Source: Aquimarina sp040786285
GTDB taxonomy: Bacteria > Bacteroidota > Bacteroidia > Flavobacteriales > Flavobacteriaceae
Assembly: GCF_040786285.1 (NCBI RefSeq)
Contig: NZ_JBFMKQ010000001.1
Location: 1,860,001 to 1,924,000 of the forward strand
Reading direction: 5' to 3'
Length of the DNA: 64,000 nt
Made by a program: the position numbers and the translations under genes. Below, piece by piece: positions 55,324-63,684 of the stretch (within the stretch, counting starts at the first letter, position 1; the number at the start of each line of letters is the position of its first letter). Below the pieces are notes generated by a model that was given only the letters and a program-made list of their open reading frames with translations, had not been told where the DNA came from and did no database searches.

Positions 55324-56736
55324 CTAAAATCTAAAATAGATAAATGGGTTGTAGGATCCTGCAGCAATATAAATGATACATAATAGCAACATCATGATTA
55401 CGCTAAAATATCTAAAAATCAAGAAATTAGGGTTTTTGAACTTCGCTTCTAGATAGGGGTAAATTGGAGTCGCAAAAATAAGTGCTAATACCGTTGTAAA
55501 TACCAGTTCATTAGTGTTACTAAAATAGGCAATAAAATCGTTTACGGTTTGATTACCTTCTGTATAAACAAACATAGTTTTGAGATAGTCCATAGACGAG
55601 CCAAAGTTATCAGCTCTAAAGAGTGCCCATCCTACATTAACAATAAATAACGCATAGAAATGTTGAATAGGTTTCCAGGTTTTTTCTAGGATTTTATCAA
55701 AACCAAGTTTTTCAATGATGATAAATATACCATGATATAGACCCCATATCACAAAAGTCCATTCGGCTCCATGCCATAAACCAGTAACTAAAAATACTAT
55801 AAATAGGTTTAAGTAAGTTCTGTGTTTACCTTTTCTGTTACCGCCTAAAGGTATATAAAGGTAATCTCTAAACCAGGTAGAAAGGGATATATGCCATCTC
55901 CTCCAAAACTCTTGAATACTCTTTGAAATATAGGGGTAATTGAAGTTTTCTAAAAAGTTAAACCCAAACATTCTTCCAAGACCAATGGCCATATCCGAAT
56001 ATCCAGAGAAATCATAATAAATTTGGAAACTATATGCAATAACACCAAACCATGCATAAGGCGTTGAAAAACCTCCTCCACTTTCTGTAAAAATAATATC
56101 TACTGTACTTGCAAAAGTATTTGCAATAATCATCTTTTTAGCTAAACCAATAGTAAAACGTTCTAAACCTTTGGCAAAACCATAAAGCGTTATCTCTCTA
56201 TCGGCAATCTCTCTTTGAATGTCTTTATATCGAACAATAGGACCTGCTACTAATTGAGGGAACATCGTTACGTAAGTAGCGAACTCTAATAAACTTCTAT
56301 CCGCTTTTACATTGCCTCTATATACGTCAATAGTATAAGACATTGTTTGAAAAACATAAAAACTAATTCCTAAAGGCAATACAATTTCGGGGATATTATG
56401 TAGACTTTCTGTACTTACATTTAATGCTTCAAGTAGCGTGTATAAATTATCAATAGCAAAATTAAAATACTTAAAAACACCAAGGGTAATAAGGTTGGTA
56501 AGTATTGAGATTCTTAATCCAAGCTTGCGTTTCCCTTCTTCAATTAAGATACCGCATTTGTAATCAACTACGGTAGAAAATAACATGACCAGTACTAAAA
56601 ACTTTTCACCGTATGTATAAAAATAAACACTAGCAACAAGTAATACTAGGTTTCTGTACTTTTTGGGAACCACAAAGTACAATAGAATTGTTAATGGAAA
56701 AAAAAGAAGTAAAAAATAGGCGCTACTAAATACCAT
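55324..56736 (-). CDS. MBOAT family O-acyltransferase (AlgI-like)
   Basis: 470 residues, about 11 to 12 membrane helices. The AlgI/DltB hallmarks are present: FWRRWHISLSTWFRDYLY (278-294) and the catalytic His H322 in GLWHGAEWTF. It moves an acyl group, usually acetyl, across the inner membrane for a periplasmic SGNH/AlgX-type transferase. The acceptor is unknown; with four glycosyltransferases downstream, an exported polysaccharide is the best guess. It heads the cluster and is followed 3 bp later by AlgX-like copy B. Confidence 0.94.
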   Translation of the reverse strand: MVFSSAYFLLLFFPLTILLYFVVPKKYRNLVLLVASVYFYTYGEKFLVLVMLFSTVVDYKCGILIEEGKRKLGLRISILTNLITLGVFKYFNFAIDNLYTLLEALNVSTESLHNIPEIVLPLGISFYVFQTMSYTIDVYRGNVKADRSLLEFATYVTMFPQLVAGPIVRYKDIQREIADREITLYGFAKGLERFTIGLAKKMIIANTFASTVDIIFTESGGGFSTPYAWFGVIAYSFQIYYDFSGYSDMAIGLGRMFGFNFLENFNYPYISKSIQEFWRRWHISLSTWFRDYLYIPLGGNRKGKHRTYLNLFIVFLVTGLWHGAEWTFVIWGLYHGIFIIIEKLGFDKILEKTWKPIQHFYALFIVNVGWALFRADNFGSSMDYLKTMFVYTEGNQTVNDFIAYFSNTNELVFTTVLALIFATPIYPYLEAKFKNPNFLIFRYFSVIMMLLLCIIYIAAGSYNPFIYFRF

Positions 56737-57001
56737 GTATAATCATTAAAAAAATGCAAATATAGGATTTATTATCCAGTAACTTAACATTTAATTTTGA
56801 TAAATACGATGAAACGAAAAGCGAAATCAAAGCTGTTTTTTGATTAATAATGTACTGATTACTAAATTTTTATAATCTAAATCTAAATCTGAGATTTGAG
56901 CTCTATTACATTAAAGAAAATCATAATTAGACTAAAAAGTATAGTAAAAGGATGAGGTCAAAGAAATTAAATTATGAGGTGTTTTTTTTGAAAAAGACGT
57001 A

Positions 57002-57460
57002 CTACTTAAAATCCTTTTTTATTCTATCCAATGTTCTTTTATTATCTCTATCTTTTATAGTTTCTCGTTTATCATAAAGCTTTTTACCTTTGGCAAGCGC
57101 TATATCTAGTTTAGCTAAACCACGGTCATTAATAAACAATCGGGTAGGTATGATAGTCAGTCCACTGTTTTTTACTTCTTTCTCAAGCTTTTTTAGTTCT
57201 TTTTTGTTAAGAAGTAGTTTTCGTTCGCTTTTGGGACTGTGATTAAAATATGTTGCATGAGAGTACTCTTCTATATGCATGTTGATTACAAAAAGTTCTC
57301 CATTATTAAATTCACAAAAACTTTCTGCAATACCAGCTTTTCCTTCACGAATTGCCTTTATTTCGGTACCTGCAAGTTTTATCCCTGCGGTATATTTGTC
57401 AAGAAATTCATATTCGAATTTAGCCTTACGGTTAAGTATGTTTATTTTATTTTGATTCAT
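57002..57460 (-). CDS. smpB: SsrA-binding protein SmpB
   Basis: Binds tmRNA and delivers it to stalled ribosomes. 152 residues from the ATG at 57460, which gives the family N-terminus NQNKINILNRKAKFEYEFL; a longer frame to 57502 is not conserved. Core motifs include AGIKLAGTEIKAIREG, IAESFCEFN and the terminal basic tail KDRDNKRTLDRIKKDFK. No tmRNA gene is visible nearby. Confidence 0.95.
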   Translation of the reverse strand: MNQNKINILNRKAKFEYEFLDKYTAGIKLAGTEIKAIREGKAGIAESFCEFNNGELFVINMHIEEYSHATYFNHSPKSERKLLLNKKELKKLEKEVKNSGLTIIPTRLFINDRGLAKLDIALAKGKKLYDKRETIKDRDNKRTLDRIKKDFK

Positions 57461-57495
57461 GTGTTTGTTCGAAAGCTTTTGTAAATGCCTACAAA

Positions 57496-57529
57496 AATAC
57501 AAAGCTTTCCCGAAAGAAAGCTTTGTATT
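57496..57529 (-). terminator. Terminator downstream of the 57548 gene
   Basis: AATACAAAGCTTTC (57496-57509) pairs perfectly (14 bp) with GAAAGCTTTGTATT (57516-57529), loop CCGAAA. Read on the minus strand it is followed by a T-run. Confidence 0.85.
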
Positions 57530-57547
57530 ATACTATTTAAAAAGTGT

Positions 57548-57904
57548 CTAAGGTTCCTGAAACTGAATTGTAGAGATTTTGCCATCTTCACTAAGTTGTA
57601 GTTCCATGACCAGGGTTATTTTGTCAAATTCTGCTTTGTAGCTATTTACATTTTCGCTTGTCTCAATAAAAGTAAGAGATTTTAGATTTCCAAATTGTTC
57701 ATAACATCCATTAACAAAACGTGTCACTCCTTCTTTGTTCATGGCTTCTTGCATTTCTGGAGTATACATATCAAAAATTAAATCTACATTTTGTGTATTA
57801 AAATTTTTCTGAAAAGCTAGAGTAACTTTCTCATACATCTCACTATTTTGGGCTAGCACCGATGATGTTGTACAACAAATTAATAGTAGAAATAGATATC
57901 TCAT
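57548..57904 (-). CDS. Small exported protein, DUF3887-like
   Basis: 118 residues from the ATG at 57904, which starts the signal peptide MRYLFLLLICCTTSSVLAQ; an earlier ATG at 57937 would put 11 extra residues before it. The mature part, NTQNVDLIFDMYTPEMQEAM and FGNLKSLTFIET, resembles the NTF2/DUF3887 cone fold. No catalytic residue is apparent. A strong terminator follows its stop. Confidence 0.68.
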   Translation of the reverse strand: MRYLFLLLICCTTSSVLAQNSEMYEKVTLAFQKNFNTQNVDLIFDMYTPEMQEAMNKEGVTRFVNGCYEQFGNLKSLTFIETSENVNSYKAEFDKITLVMELQLSEDGKISTIQFQEP

Positions 57905-58117
57905 AGCGGTCGCTTTAATTGGATTTAGGATATGCAAAATAATTATCTTTTTTGAAATTTTAAAAAAAAGTTAACAACAAAAACAAGTAGGCGGTTTAGA
58001 TAAGTTATTGTTGTATAGTTTATTACTGGGGATTATAAATAAATACTGTAGTTTGTATGAGTTCTAGTTTAACAAAATAGTTACAATTTTTAAAGGGATA
58101 AAAGTTAATTTAGTTCT

Positions 58118-58870
58118 ATGCAGCGATATTTATTTTTAATACCAATACTCATTTTTTGCTCTTTTGCAGCAATAAATATTCAACTTTCTGGACAAGAAGT
58201 GGTTGATAAGACTATTGTAAAAGCTGGAGGAGCAAGGTATAATAATGCAATCATTCATTTTACATTTAGAGGAAAACGGTACCGAAGTAAGCGAAATGAA
58301 GGAGTGTACGAATTAGAAAGAATAATAGATGGTCCTAAAGGTTTAATTCGGGATGTCGTGAGTAATTCGGGTCTAAAACGTACTATAGAAAATTGCCCGG
58401 TGAATGTTGCTGATTCTTTAATTACTAGAATTAGTGATGGGGTAAATTCTGTACATTATTTTGCTAGTTTACCCTACGGTCTTAATGCTCCCGCTGTCCA
58501 TAAAGAATTGATTGGCGAGGCCGTTGTCAAAGGTGTAGATTATTATAAAATTAAAGTGTCTTTTGCTAAAGAAGGTGGAGGAACTGATTATGAGGATGAG
58601 TTTTTATATTGGATTCATAAAGAAAATTTTACCATAGATTATCTTGCATATAAATATGCAGTTGATGGTGGCGGAATCCGCTTTAGAGAGGCGTATAACC
58701 CGAGGATAGTTAATGGAATTCGTTTTGTTGATTATAATAACTATAAAACTTCTGACCTAAGTACTCCCTTACTAATTTTAGATACATTATTTGAGGAGAA
58801 AAAATTAAAACTACTATCAAAAATTGAACTCGAAGACGTATTTGTCTATATAGAAAGAGATTGTTGCTAG
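58118..58870 (+). CDS. DUF6503 family exported protein
   Basis: 250 residues with a hydrophobic N-terminus (YLFLIPILIFCSFAAI) of signal-peptide type. It resembles the DUF6503 family of Bacteroidota, with HFTFRGKRYRSKRNEG, VHYFASLPYGLNAPAVHKE and VKGVDYYKIKVSF as conserved parts; the structure is likely an outer-membrane LolA-like half barrel. No function is established. Its stop codon shares bases with the stop of the convergent gene at 58867. Confidence 0.72.
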   Translation: MQRYLFLIPILIFCSFAAINIQLSGQEVVDKTIVKAGGARYNNAIIHFTFRGKRYRSKRNEGVYELERIIDGPKGLIRDVVSNSGLKRTIENCPVNVADSLITRISDGVNSVHYFASLPYGLNAPAVHKELIGEAVVKGVDYYKIKVSFAKEGGGTDYEDEFLYWIHKENFTIDYLAYKYAVDGGGIRFREAYNPRIVNGIRFVDYNNYKTSDLSTPLLILDTLFEEKKLKLLSKIELEDVFVYIERDCC

Positions 58871-59373
58871 TTAATAGTAAGTACTGTATCTGTAATTGTG
58901 TTACCCGTAATGTTAATGATATATAGTTTGCTATAGTCTTTTTCGTCTATAGAAGAGTATTTTTCCTTACCAATAATTTTGTTTACAAATGAAGGTGTAG
59001 TATTGCTGTGGCCTACAATTACACAGGTTTTTCCTTTTGTTTTCTGCTGAAAATTTGAATCATTTAAATTTCTGGGGTCATATAATAGAGTTTCTATTCC
59101 TTGACTTTTTGCTATAGGTTCTGCAGTTTGAAGGGTTCTGCTATAGTTGGTAGAAAATACTAGATCTACTTTTGTTTCGGCTAATGTTTTTGCCCATTCT
59201 TGAGCTCTCGTTTTGCCTTCTTGTGTAAGTTTAGGGTTTTTATTGCTAGGGTCGCTAAGGTCTTTTTCTGCATGCCTTATAAAAAAATAAGTGGTTGTTG
59301 GTTCTTCTGATGGAGATTGTGCACAACCTACTAGTGTGAAAACAAGAAGGAATAAAATTGAAAGTTTCTTCAT
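58867..59373 (-). CDS. Histidine phosphatase superfamily lipoprotein (phosphoglycerate mutase-like)
   Basis: 168 residues. Lipobox LVGC (C17) followed by the RHG motif FIRHAEK (R33, H34) and the second catalytic His in CVIVGHSNTTP. The LVFSTNYSRTLQTAEPIA segment is the family core. It probably acts as an envelope-bound phosphatase or SixA-like enzyme; the substrate is unknown. It converges with the DUF6503 gene and shares four bases (CTAG) with it. Confidence 0.88.
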   Translation of the reverse strand: MKKLSILFLLVFTLVGCAQSPSEEPTTTYFFIRHAEKDLSDPSNKNPKLTQEGKTRAQEWAKTLAETKVDLVFSTNYSRTLQTAEPIAKSQGIETLLYDPRNLNDSNFQQKTKGKTCVIVGHSNTTPSFVNKIIGKEKYSSIDEKDYSKLYIINITGNTITDTVLTIN

Positions 59374-59442
59374 AATAAAGTAGGGTAAATTTTGAATCCA
59401 TTATTAAGGATGAGCAAATACTTGGGTTAAAGTAAAGTTATT

Positions 59443-59568
59443 CTACTCTAACATGCCCATTTGCCATATCACGATAATCATAGACAGAATGGCAATGATA
59501 AAAAATCCTATATAAATATAGGAGCTTTTCTTTTTATGTGAAGAGCCTAAGTCGCCAGAAGATTTCAT
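59443..59568 (-). CDS. Small single-pass membrane protein, 41 residues
   Basis: An ATG at 59568 opens a 41-codon frame ending TAG at 59443. The first 17 residues are Ser/Lys-rich (MKSSGDLGSSHKKKSS), then one hydrophobic helix runs about 18-36 (YIYIGFFIIAILSMIIVIW) and the end is acidic. This is the right shape for a positive-inside, single-pass inner-membrane protein. It is too short for routine gene callers and lies alone between the phosphatase lipoprotein and the thioesterase. I recognise no family. Confidence 0.55.
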   Translation of the reverse strand: MKSSGDLGSSHKKKSSYIYIGFFIIAILSMIIVIWQMGMLE

Positions 59569-59624
59569 AATGGCATGGTTTTAAGTGGTTGTCGTCTTTA
59601 TAAGACTTTTAAAAAATAAAAATG

Positions 59625-60107
59625 TTACACTTTTTGCGGTTTTATATGCATAATTCTTTCTTCAAAGCTTTTTGCCTCTACTTGTAACGTTATGTTTTGA
59701 AATAACGCCATGAGTTTTTCGTCGTGATTCCATCGCTTTTGTTGTAACAAATTGAAATGTACAAAAGTGCTCCACATCACTGCTTTAAGTTCTGTTTTAT
59801 TATGATTCCACATCCTGATTTCTACATGTAACTGGTTCTCTGTGCTATGTATTAATTGAGAATCAATAATCACGTCCTCCATTAATAATGCAGGTTTTAA
59901 ATAAGCAATTTGATTTGTGCCTACCACCCAACTAATGCCTTTGGTTTTTGCAAGGTCGAAAATATCAAGACTGTAGTGTTTCTCAATTTGATCTTCTCTG
60001 GCGTTAATCATGTAATTGATATATGCTGCATTATTAAGATGGTTAAAAGGGTCACAATCCTGAAACCTTATTTTTGCCTTGCTTTCTAATATTTTTGGTA
60101 ATTCCAT
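59625..60107 (-). CDS. Acyl-CoA thioesterase, hotdog fold
   Basis: 160 residues. The IRFQDCDPFNHLNNAAYINYM segment (about 13-33) is a hotdog signature with the catalytic Asp (DCDPFNHLNN); WVVGTNQIAYLKPALL completes the core. Probably hydrolyses fatty acyl- or phenylacyl-CoA. Immediately upstream of the ATG is a palindrome that matches the one in front of the tetR gene, so this gene is probably under TetR control. The tetR gene ends 52 bp further upstream and reads in the same direction. Confidence 0.9.
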   Translation of the reverse strand: MELPKILESKAKIRFQDCDPFNHLNNAAYINYMINAREDQIEKHYSLDIFDLAKTKGISWVVGTNQIAYLKPALLMEDVIIDSQLIHSTENQLHVEIRMWNHNKTELKAVMWSTFVHFNLLQQKRWNHDEKLMALFQNITLQVEAKSFEERIMHIKPQKV

Positions 60108-60122
60108 GTTCTTGTATTAAAT

Positions 60123-60140
60123 ATATACCAATCGGTATAT
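60123..60140. promoter_or_regulatory. TetR operator in front of the thioesterase gene
   Basis: ATATACC (60123-60129), spacer AATC, GGTATAT (60134-60140). It is 16 bp upstream of the thioesterase ATG and has the same half-sites as the site at 60781, with a 4-nt spacer in each. Confidence 0.65.
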
Positions 60141-60158
60141 TTTGAGTTAAAAAAATAA

Positions 60159-60755
60159 TTATTGTTTAAGTTCTTTGTGGATCATAGTGTCCAATTGATC
60201 CATAGTTTCTAATAGGTAGCTGTTGTCTTCTATAGTGTGTGTCATAAAAATCGCTCCTATTATCATAGTGTATAGTCGTTTTGCATACAGTGCAGTATCA
60301 ATTTCCGGATGTATTTCTCCTTTTAGTTTCCCAGCTTCAATGATTTTAGCAACATTACTTTGTATCTTATTTATGGTGTATTTTACATGCTGAAATAAAG
60401 AAGGGTTTTGGTGCTTAGCGTCTACTCCCATATTAAGAACAGGGCAGCCTCCAAGTTCCTGGCTGTAGTTATAGTAATTTCTATAAAAATCAGTAATCAG
60501 AAACAGTTTTTCTAAAGGAGATTCACTCAAAGATTGATGATCTGTAATACGACGAAGCATATTTTTTACCGTAGTATTAAATGCTGCAATGGCCAGTTCT
60601 TCTTTGTTTTTGAAATTCCCATAGATTGCACCTTTAGTAAGTCCTGTAGCTCTGGTTATATCACTAAGACTAGTAGCGGCATACCCATTTTTATTAAAGA
60701 TAGGGGCTACGATCTGAATTATAAACTCTGTTGTCTGTTCGGCTTTTGTAAGCAT
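60159..60755 (-). CDS. TetR/AcrR family transcriptional regulator
   Basis: 198 residues. The helix-turn-helix lies near residues 26-52 (YAATSLSDITRATGLTKGAIYGNFKNKEELA read in pieces) with the TetR hallmark GAIYGNFKNKEEL. The C-terminal ligand domain contains a Cys-Pro-Val patch (LGGCPVLNMGVDA) found in a common TetR subgroup. It reads toward the thioesterase gene, and palindromes TACCnnnnGGTA lie before both genes. A repressor of fatty acyl or xenobiotic response is likely; the inducer is unknown. Confidence 0.93.
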   Translation of the reverse strand: MLTKAEQTTEFIIQIVAPIFNKNGYAATSLSDITRATGLTKGAIYGNFKNKEELAIAAFNTTVKNMLRRITDHQSLSESPLEKLFLITDFYRNYYNYSQELGGCPVLNMGVDAKHQNPSLFQHVKYTINKIQSNVAKIIEAGKLKGEIHPEIDTALYAKRLYTMIIGAIFMTHTIEDNSYLLETMDQLDTMIHKELKQ

Positions 60756-60780
60756 TTTTTAAAGTAAATCTATTCAAAGA

Positions 60781-60814
60781 TACTAAAAATATACCAAATG
60801 GTATATTTTTAGTA
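60781..60814. promoter_or_regulatory. 34-bp TetR operator upstream of tetR
   Basis: TACTAAAAATATACC (60781-60795) and GGTATATTTTTAGTA (60800-60814) are perfect inverted 15-bp arms around a 4-nt spacer AAAT. It lies 26 bp upstream of the tetR ATG, so it should mediate autoregulation. The inner ATATACC/GGTATAT pair is shared with the site at 60123. Confidence 0.75.
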
Positions 60815-60817
60815 TAA

Positions 60818-60856
60818 AAAAACAGAAAACAATCCAATAATGTGCTTTCTGTTTTT
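60818..60856 (-). terminator. Terminator of clpB
   Basis: AAAAACAGAAA (60818-60828) pairs with TTTCTGTTTTT (60846-60856) through a 17-nt loop. Read on the minus strand the stem is followed by a T-run (complement of 60816-60822). It lies 26 bp after the clpB stop and just before the tetR operator. Confidence 0.6.
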
Positions 60857-60881
60857 GGTGTTTTTTAAGTATATAATTGGT

Positions 60882-63482
60882 TTATTGTACCAGATCAGCT
60901 TGATTTCTAAATACTAAATTGTCATCAAACTCATCAAGAAGGATTATATCTTCTGTTGATACTTTACCCGCTAGAATTTCTTTAGATAACTTGTTTAATA
61001 CTTCTTTTTGTATAGTACGTTTTACAGGCCTGGCACCAAACTCTGGTTGAAAACCTTTCTTAGAAAGATAAATAATGGCCTCATTAGTCGCTTCTAAAGT
61101 GATGTTTTGCTCTGCGAGCATGTTCGATACATTTTTTAATTGAAGTTTTACAATTTCTTTAATATCAGCTTGCGTTAGCGGATAGAACATAACGATATCA
61201 TCAATTCTGTTTAAAAACTCTGGACGTACAGATTGTTTTAACAAACCTAAAACTTCGATTTTGGCAGTTTCCATGGCGGTATCCATATCTTTTATAGCCT
61301 CGAGTTTATCCTGAATGATATGGCTACCCATATTACTGGTCATGATAATAATTGTGTTTCTAAAATCAGCAGTTCTTCCTTTATTATCGGTTAATCGACC
61401 TTCGTCTAATACTTGCAGTAGTACATTAAAAGTATCCGGATGTGCTTTTTCTATTTCGTCTAACAAGACTACCGAATAAGGTTTTCTTCTTACCGCTTCG
61501 GTTAATTGTCCTCCTTCGTCATATCCTACATATCCAGGAGGCGCTCCAACTAATCTGCTCACGGCATGCCGCTCCTGGTATTCACTCATATCTATACGGG
61601 TCATAGCACTTTCGTCATCAAATAGATACTCTGCAAGAGCTTTAGCTAATTCTGTTTTACCTACACCGGTAGTACCCAAGAATAAGAAAGATCCAATAGG
61701 TTTTTTCTGATCCTGTAGCCCTGCACGACTGCGTCTTACGGCATCACTAACAGCTTCAATAGCTTCTGCTTGACCAACTACTCGTTTTTGGAGCTCCTTT
61801 TCAAGAACCAAAAGTTTTTCGCGCTCACTTTGTAACATTTTGGTTACTGGTATTCCGGTCCATTTTGCTACAACCTCTGCAATATCATCATTAGTTACTT
61901 CTTCTTTAATTAGAGAAGAAGCGCTTTGTTGTTCGTCTAATTGCTTTTGCAAGGTGTCTAATTTTTCTTGCGCTTCTTTTATTTTTCCATAGCGTATTTC
62001 GGCAACTTTTCCGTAGTCTCCATTACGTTCTGCGCGTTCAGCTTCAAGTTTATATTCTTCAATGTTGGTTTTGGTATTTTGTATAGCGTCTACAACTTCC
62101 TTTTCACTTTGCCATTTGGTAAAAATCTCATTGCGTTCTTCTTTGATGTTTGCAAGATCCGCATTCAATGCTTTTAACTTGGTTTCATCATTTTCACGTT
62201 TTATGGCTTCAATCTCTATTTCGAGTTGCATTATCTTTCTATCTAAGACATCAAGTTCTTCGGGTTTAGAATTGATTTCCATTCGAAGTTTTGAAGCAGC
62301 TTCATCCATTAAATCAATAGCCTTATCGGGTAAAAATCTATTGGTGATATATCGTTGTGATAACTCTACGGCAGCAATAATGGCTTCATCTTTAATACGT
62401 ACTTTATGGTGTGTTTCGTATTTTTCTTTAATTCCGCGTAGAATAGAAATGGCGCTTTCTGTATCGGGTTCATCAATGGTTACTTTCTGAAACCTTCTCT
62501 CGAGTGCTTTATCTTTTTCAAAGTATTTTTGATATTCATCTAAAGTGGTAGCTCCAATGGCCCGAAGTTCTCCACGTGCCAAAGCTGGTTTTAATATATT
62601 TGCCGCATCCATAGCTCCTTGGCCACCACCGGCACCCACCAGGGTATGAATTTCGTCTATAAACAATACAATATCTCCATCACTTGTAGTAACTTCTTTT
62701 ACTACAGATTTAAGGCGCTCTTCGAATTCGCCCTTAAACTTAGCTCCTGCGATCAAGGCTCCCATGTCTAATGAGAAAATTTGCTTGTTTTGTAAATTTT
62801 CCGGAATATCTCCGGCGATAATACGATGTGCCAGCCCTTCTGCAATGGCAGTTTTACCAACACCAGGCTCGCCTACCAACATTGGATTGTTTTTTGTTCT
62901 TCGCGAGAGAATTTGTAATACTCTACGTATTTCTTCATCACGTCCAATCACCGGATCAAGCTTGCCGTTTTCTGCCATTTCGTTAAGATTTTTGGCATAT
63001 TTGCTTAGTGCCTGGTATGTTTCTTCGGCGCTTTGAGAAGTGACACGTTCTCCCTTTCTGATTTCTTTTATAGCTTCTGTAAGATGTTTTTCGGTTACTC
63101 CCTGATCTTTTAGAATTTGAGCGATTTTACTTTTAGATTTAAAAATGGCAATTACTAAATGTTCAATAGAAACATATTCGTCATTCATTTTTTTGGCGAT
63201 GATACTAGCTTCATTTAACGATGTTCCTGCTTCTCTGGATAACTGTAATTCTCCTCCTGTAACTTTTGGAAAACTCTCTAAAGTACTATCTAAAACTTGT
63301 TGTAACAGCGTAAGATTTACATTTAGTTTTTTGAGTAAAAACGGAAGTACATTTTCGTCTACAGTAAAAATAGCTTTGAAAATATGCTCATTTTCAATTT
63401 GCTGATGACCATATCCTTGAGCAAGTTGTTGCGCTTGCTGGATGGCTTCTTGTGATTTTATAGTGAAATTATTAAAATTCAT
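60882..63482 (-). CDS. clpB: ATP-dependent chaperone ClpB
   Basis: Hexameric disaggregase that works with DnaK to recover aggregated proteins. 866 residues: Clp N-terminal repeats (1-145), first AAA+ module with GEPGVGKT (204-211) and the Walker B region FIDEIHTLVGAG, the coiled-coil M domain (about 400-530, many Lys/Glu, e.g. EEYKLEAERAERNGDYGK), second AAA+ module with GTTGVGKT (about 601-608) and MTSNMGSHII. The IGF tripeptide loop for ClpP is absent, as expected for ClpB. Normal length. Monocistronic; no clear heat-shock operator was found in its 200-bp upstream region. Confidence 0.98.
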   Translation of the reverse strand: MNFNNFTIKSQEAIQQAQQLAQGYGHQQIENEHIFKAIFTVDENVLPFLLKKLNVNLTLLQQVLDSTLESFPKVTGGELQLSREAGTSLNEASIIAKKMNDEYVSIEHLVIAIFKSKSKIAQILKDQGVTEKHLTEAIKEIRKGERVTSQSAEETYQALSKYAKNLNEMAENGKLDPVIGRDEEIRRVLQILSRRTKNNPMLVGEPGVGKTAIAEGLAHRIIAGDIPENLQNKQIFSLDMGALIAGAKFKGEFEERLKSVVKEVTTSDGDIVLFIDEIHTLVGAGGGQGAMDAANILKPALARGELRAIGATTLDEYQKYFEKDKALERRFQKVTIDEPDTESAISILRGIKEKYETHHKVRIKDEAIIAAVELSQRYITNRFLPDKAIDLMDEAASKLRMEINSKPEELDVLDRKIMQLEIEIEAIKRENDETKLKALNADLANIKEERNEIFTKWQSEKEVVDAIQNTKTNIEEYKLEAERAERNGDYGKVAEIRYGKIKEAQEKLDTLQKQLDEQQSASSLIKEEVTNDDIAEVVAKWTGIPVTKMLQSEREKLLVLEKELQKRVVGQAEAIEAVSDAVRRSRAGLQDQKKPIGSFLFLGTTGVGKTELAKALAEYLFDDESAMTRIDMSEYQERHAVSRLVGAPPGYVGYDEGGQLTEAVRRKPYSVVLLDEIEKAHPDTFNVLLQVLDEGRLTDNKGRTADFRNTIIIMTSNMGSHIIQDKLEAIKDMDTAMETAKIEVLGLLKQSVRPEFLNRIDDIVMFYPLTQADIKEIVKLQLKNVSNMLAEQNITLEATNEAIIYLSKKGFQPEFGARPVKRTIQKEVLNKLSKEILAGKVSTEDIILLDEFDDNLVFRNQADLVQ

Positions 63483-63684
63483 TTGTTTATATTTTGAGTT
63501 TGATTGAAGAAAATCAAATAATATTCCTCTTTCAGAAAAGCGTCAAAATGTCTTGTTGTTAGCTAGTTTTGCTGACTTTTTGGCTTATTGTAAAGTTACG
63601 GAAATCATAACGACAAAAATTAATAATAATCAATTATATAAATCAATTACTTAAGTTTGTAATAAATTTAGTTAAGGAAGTACA

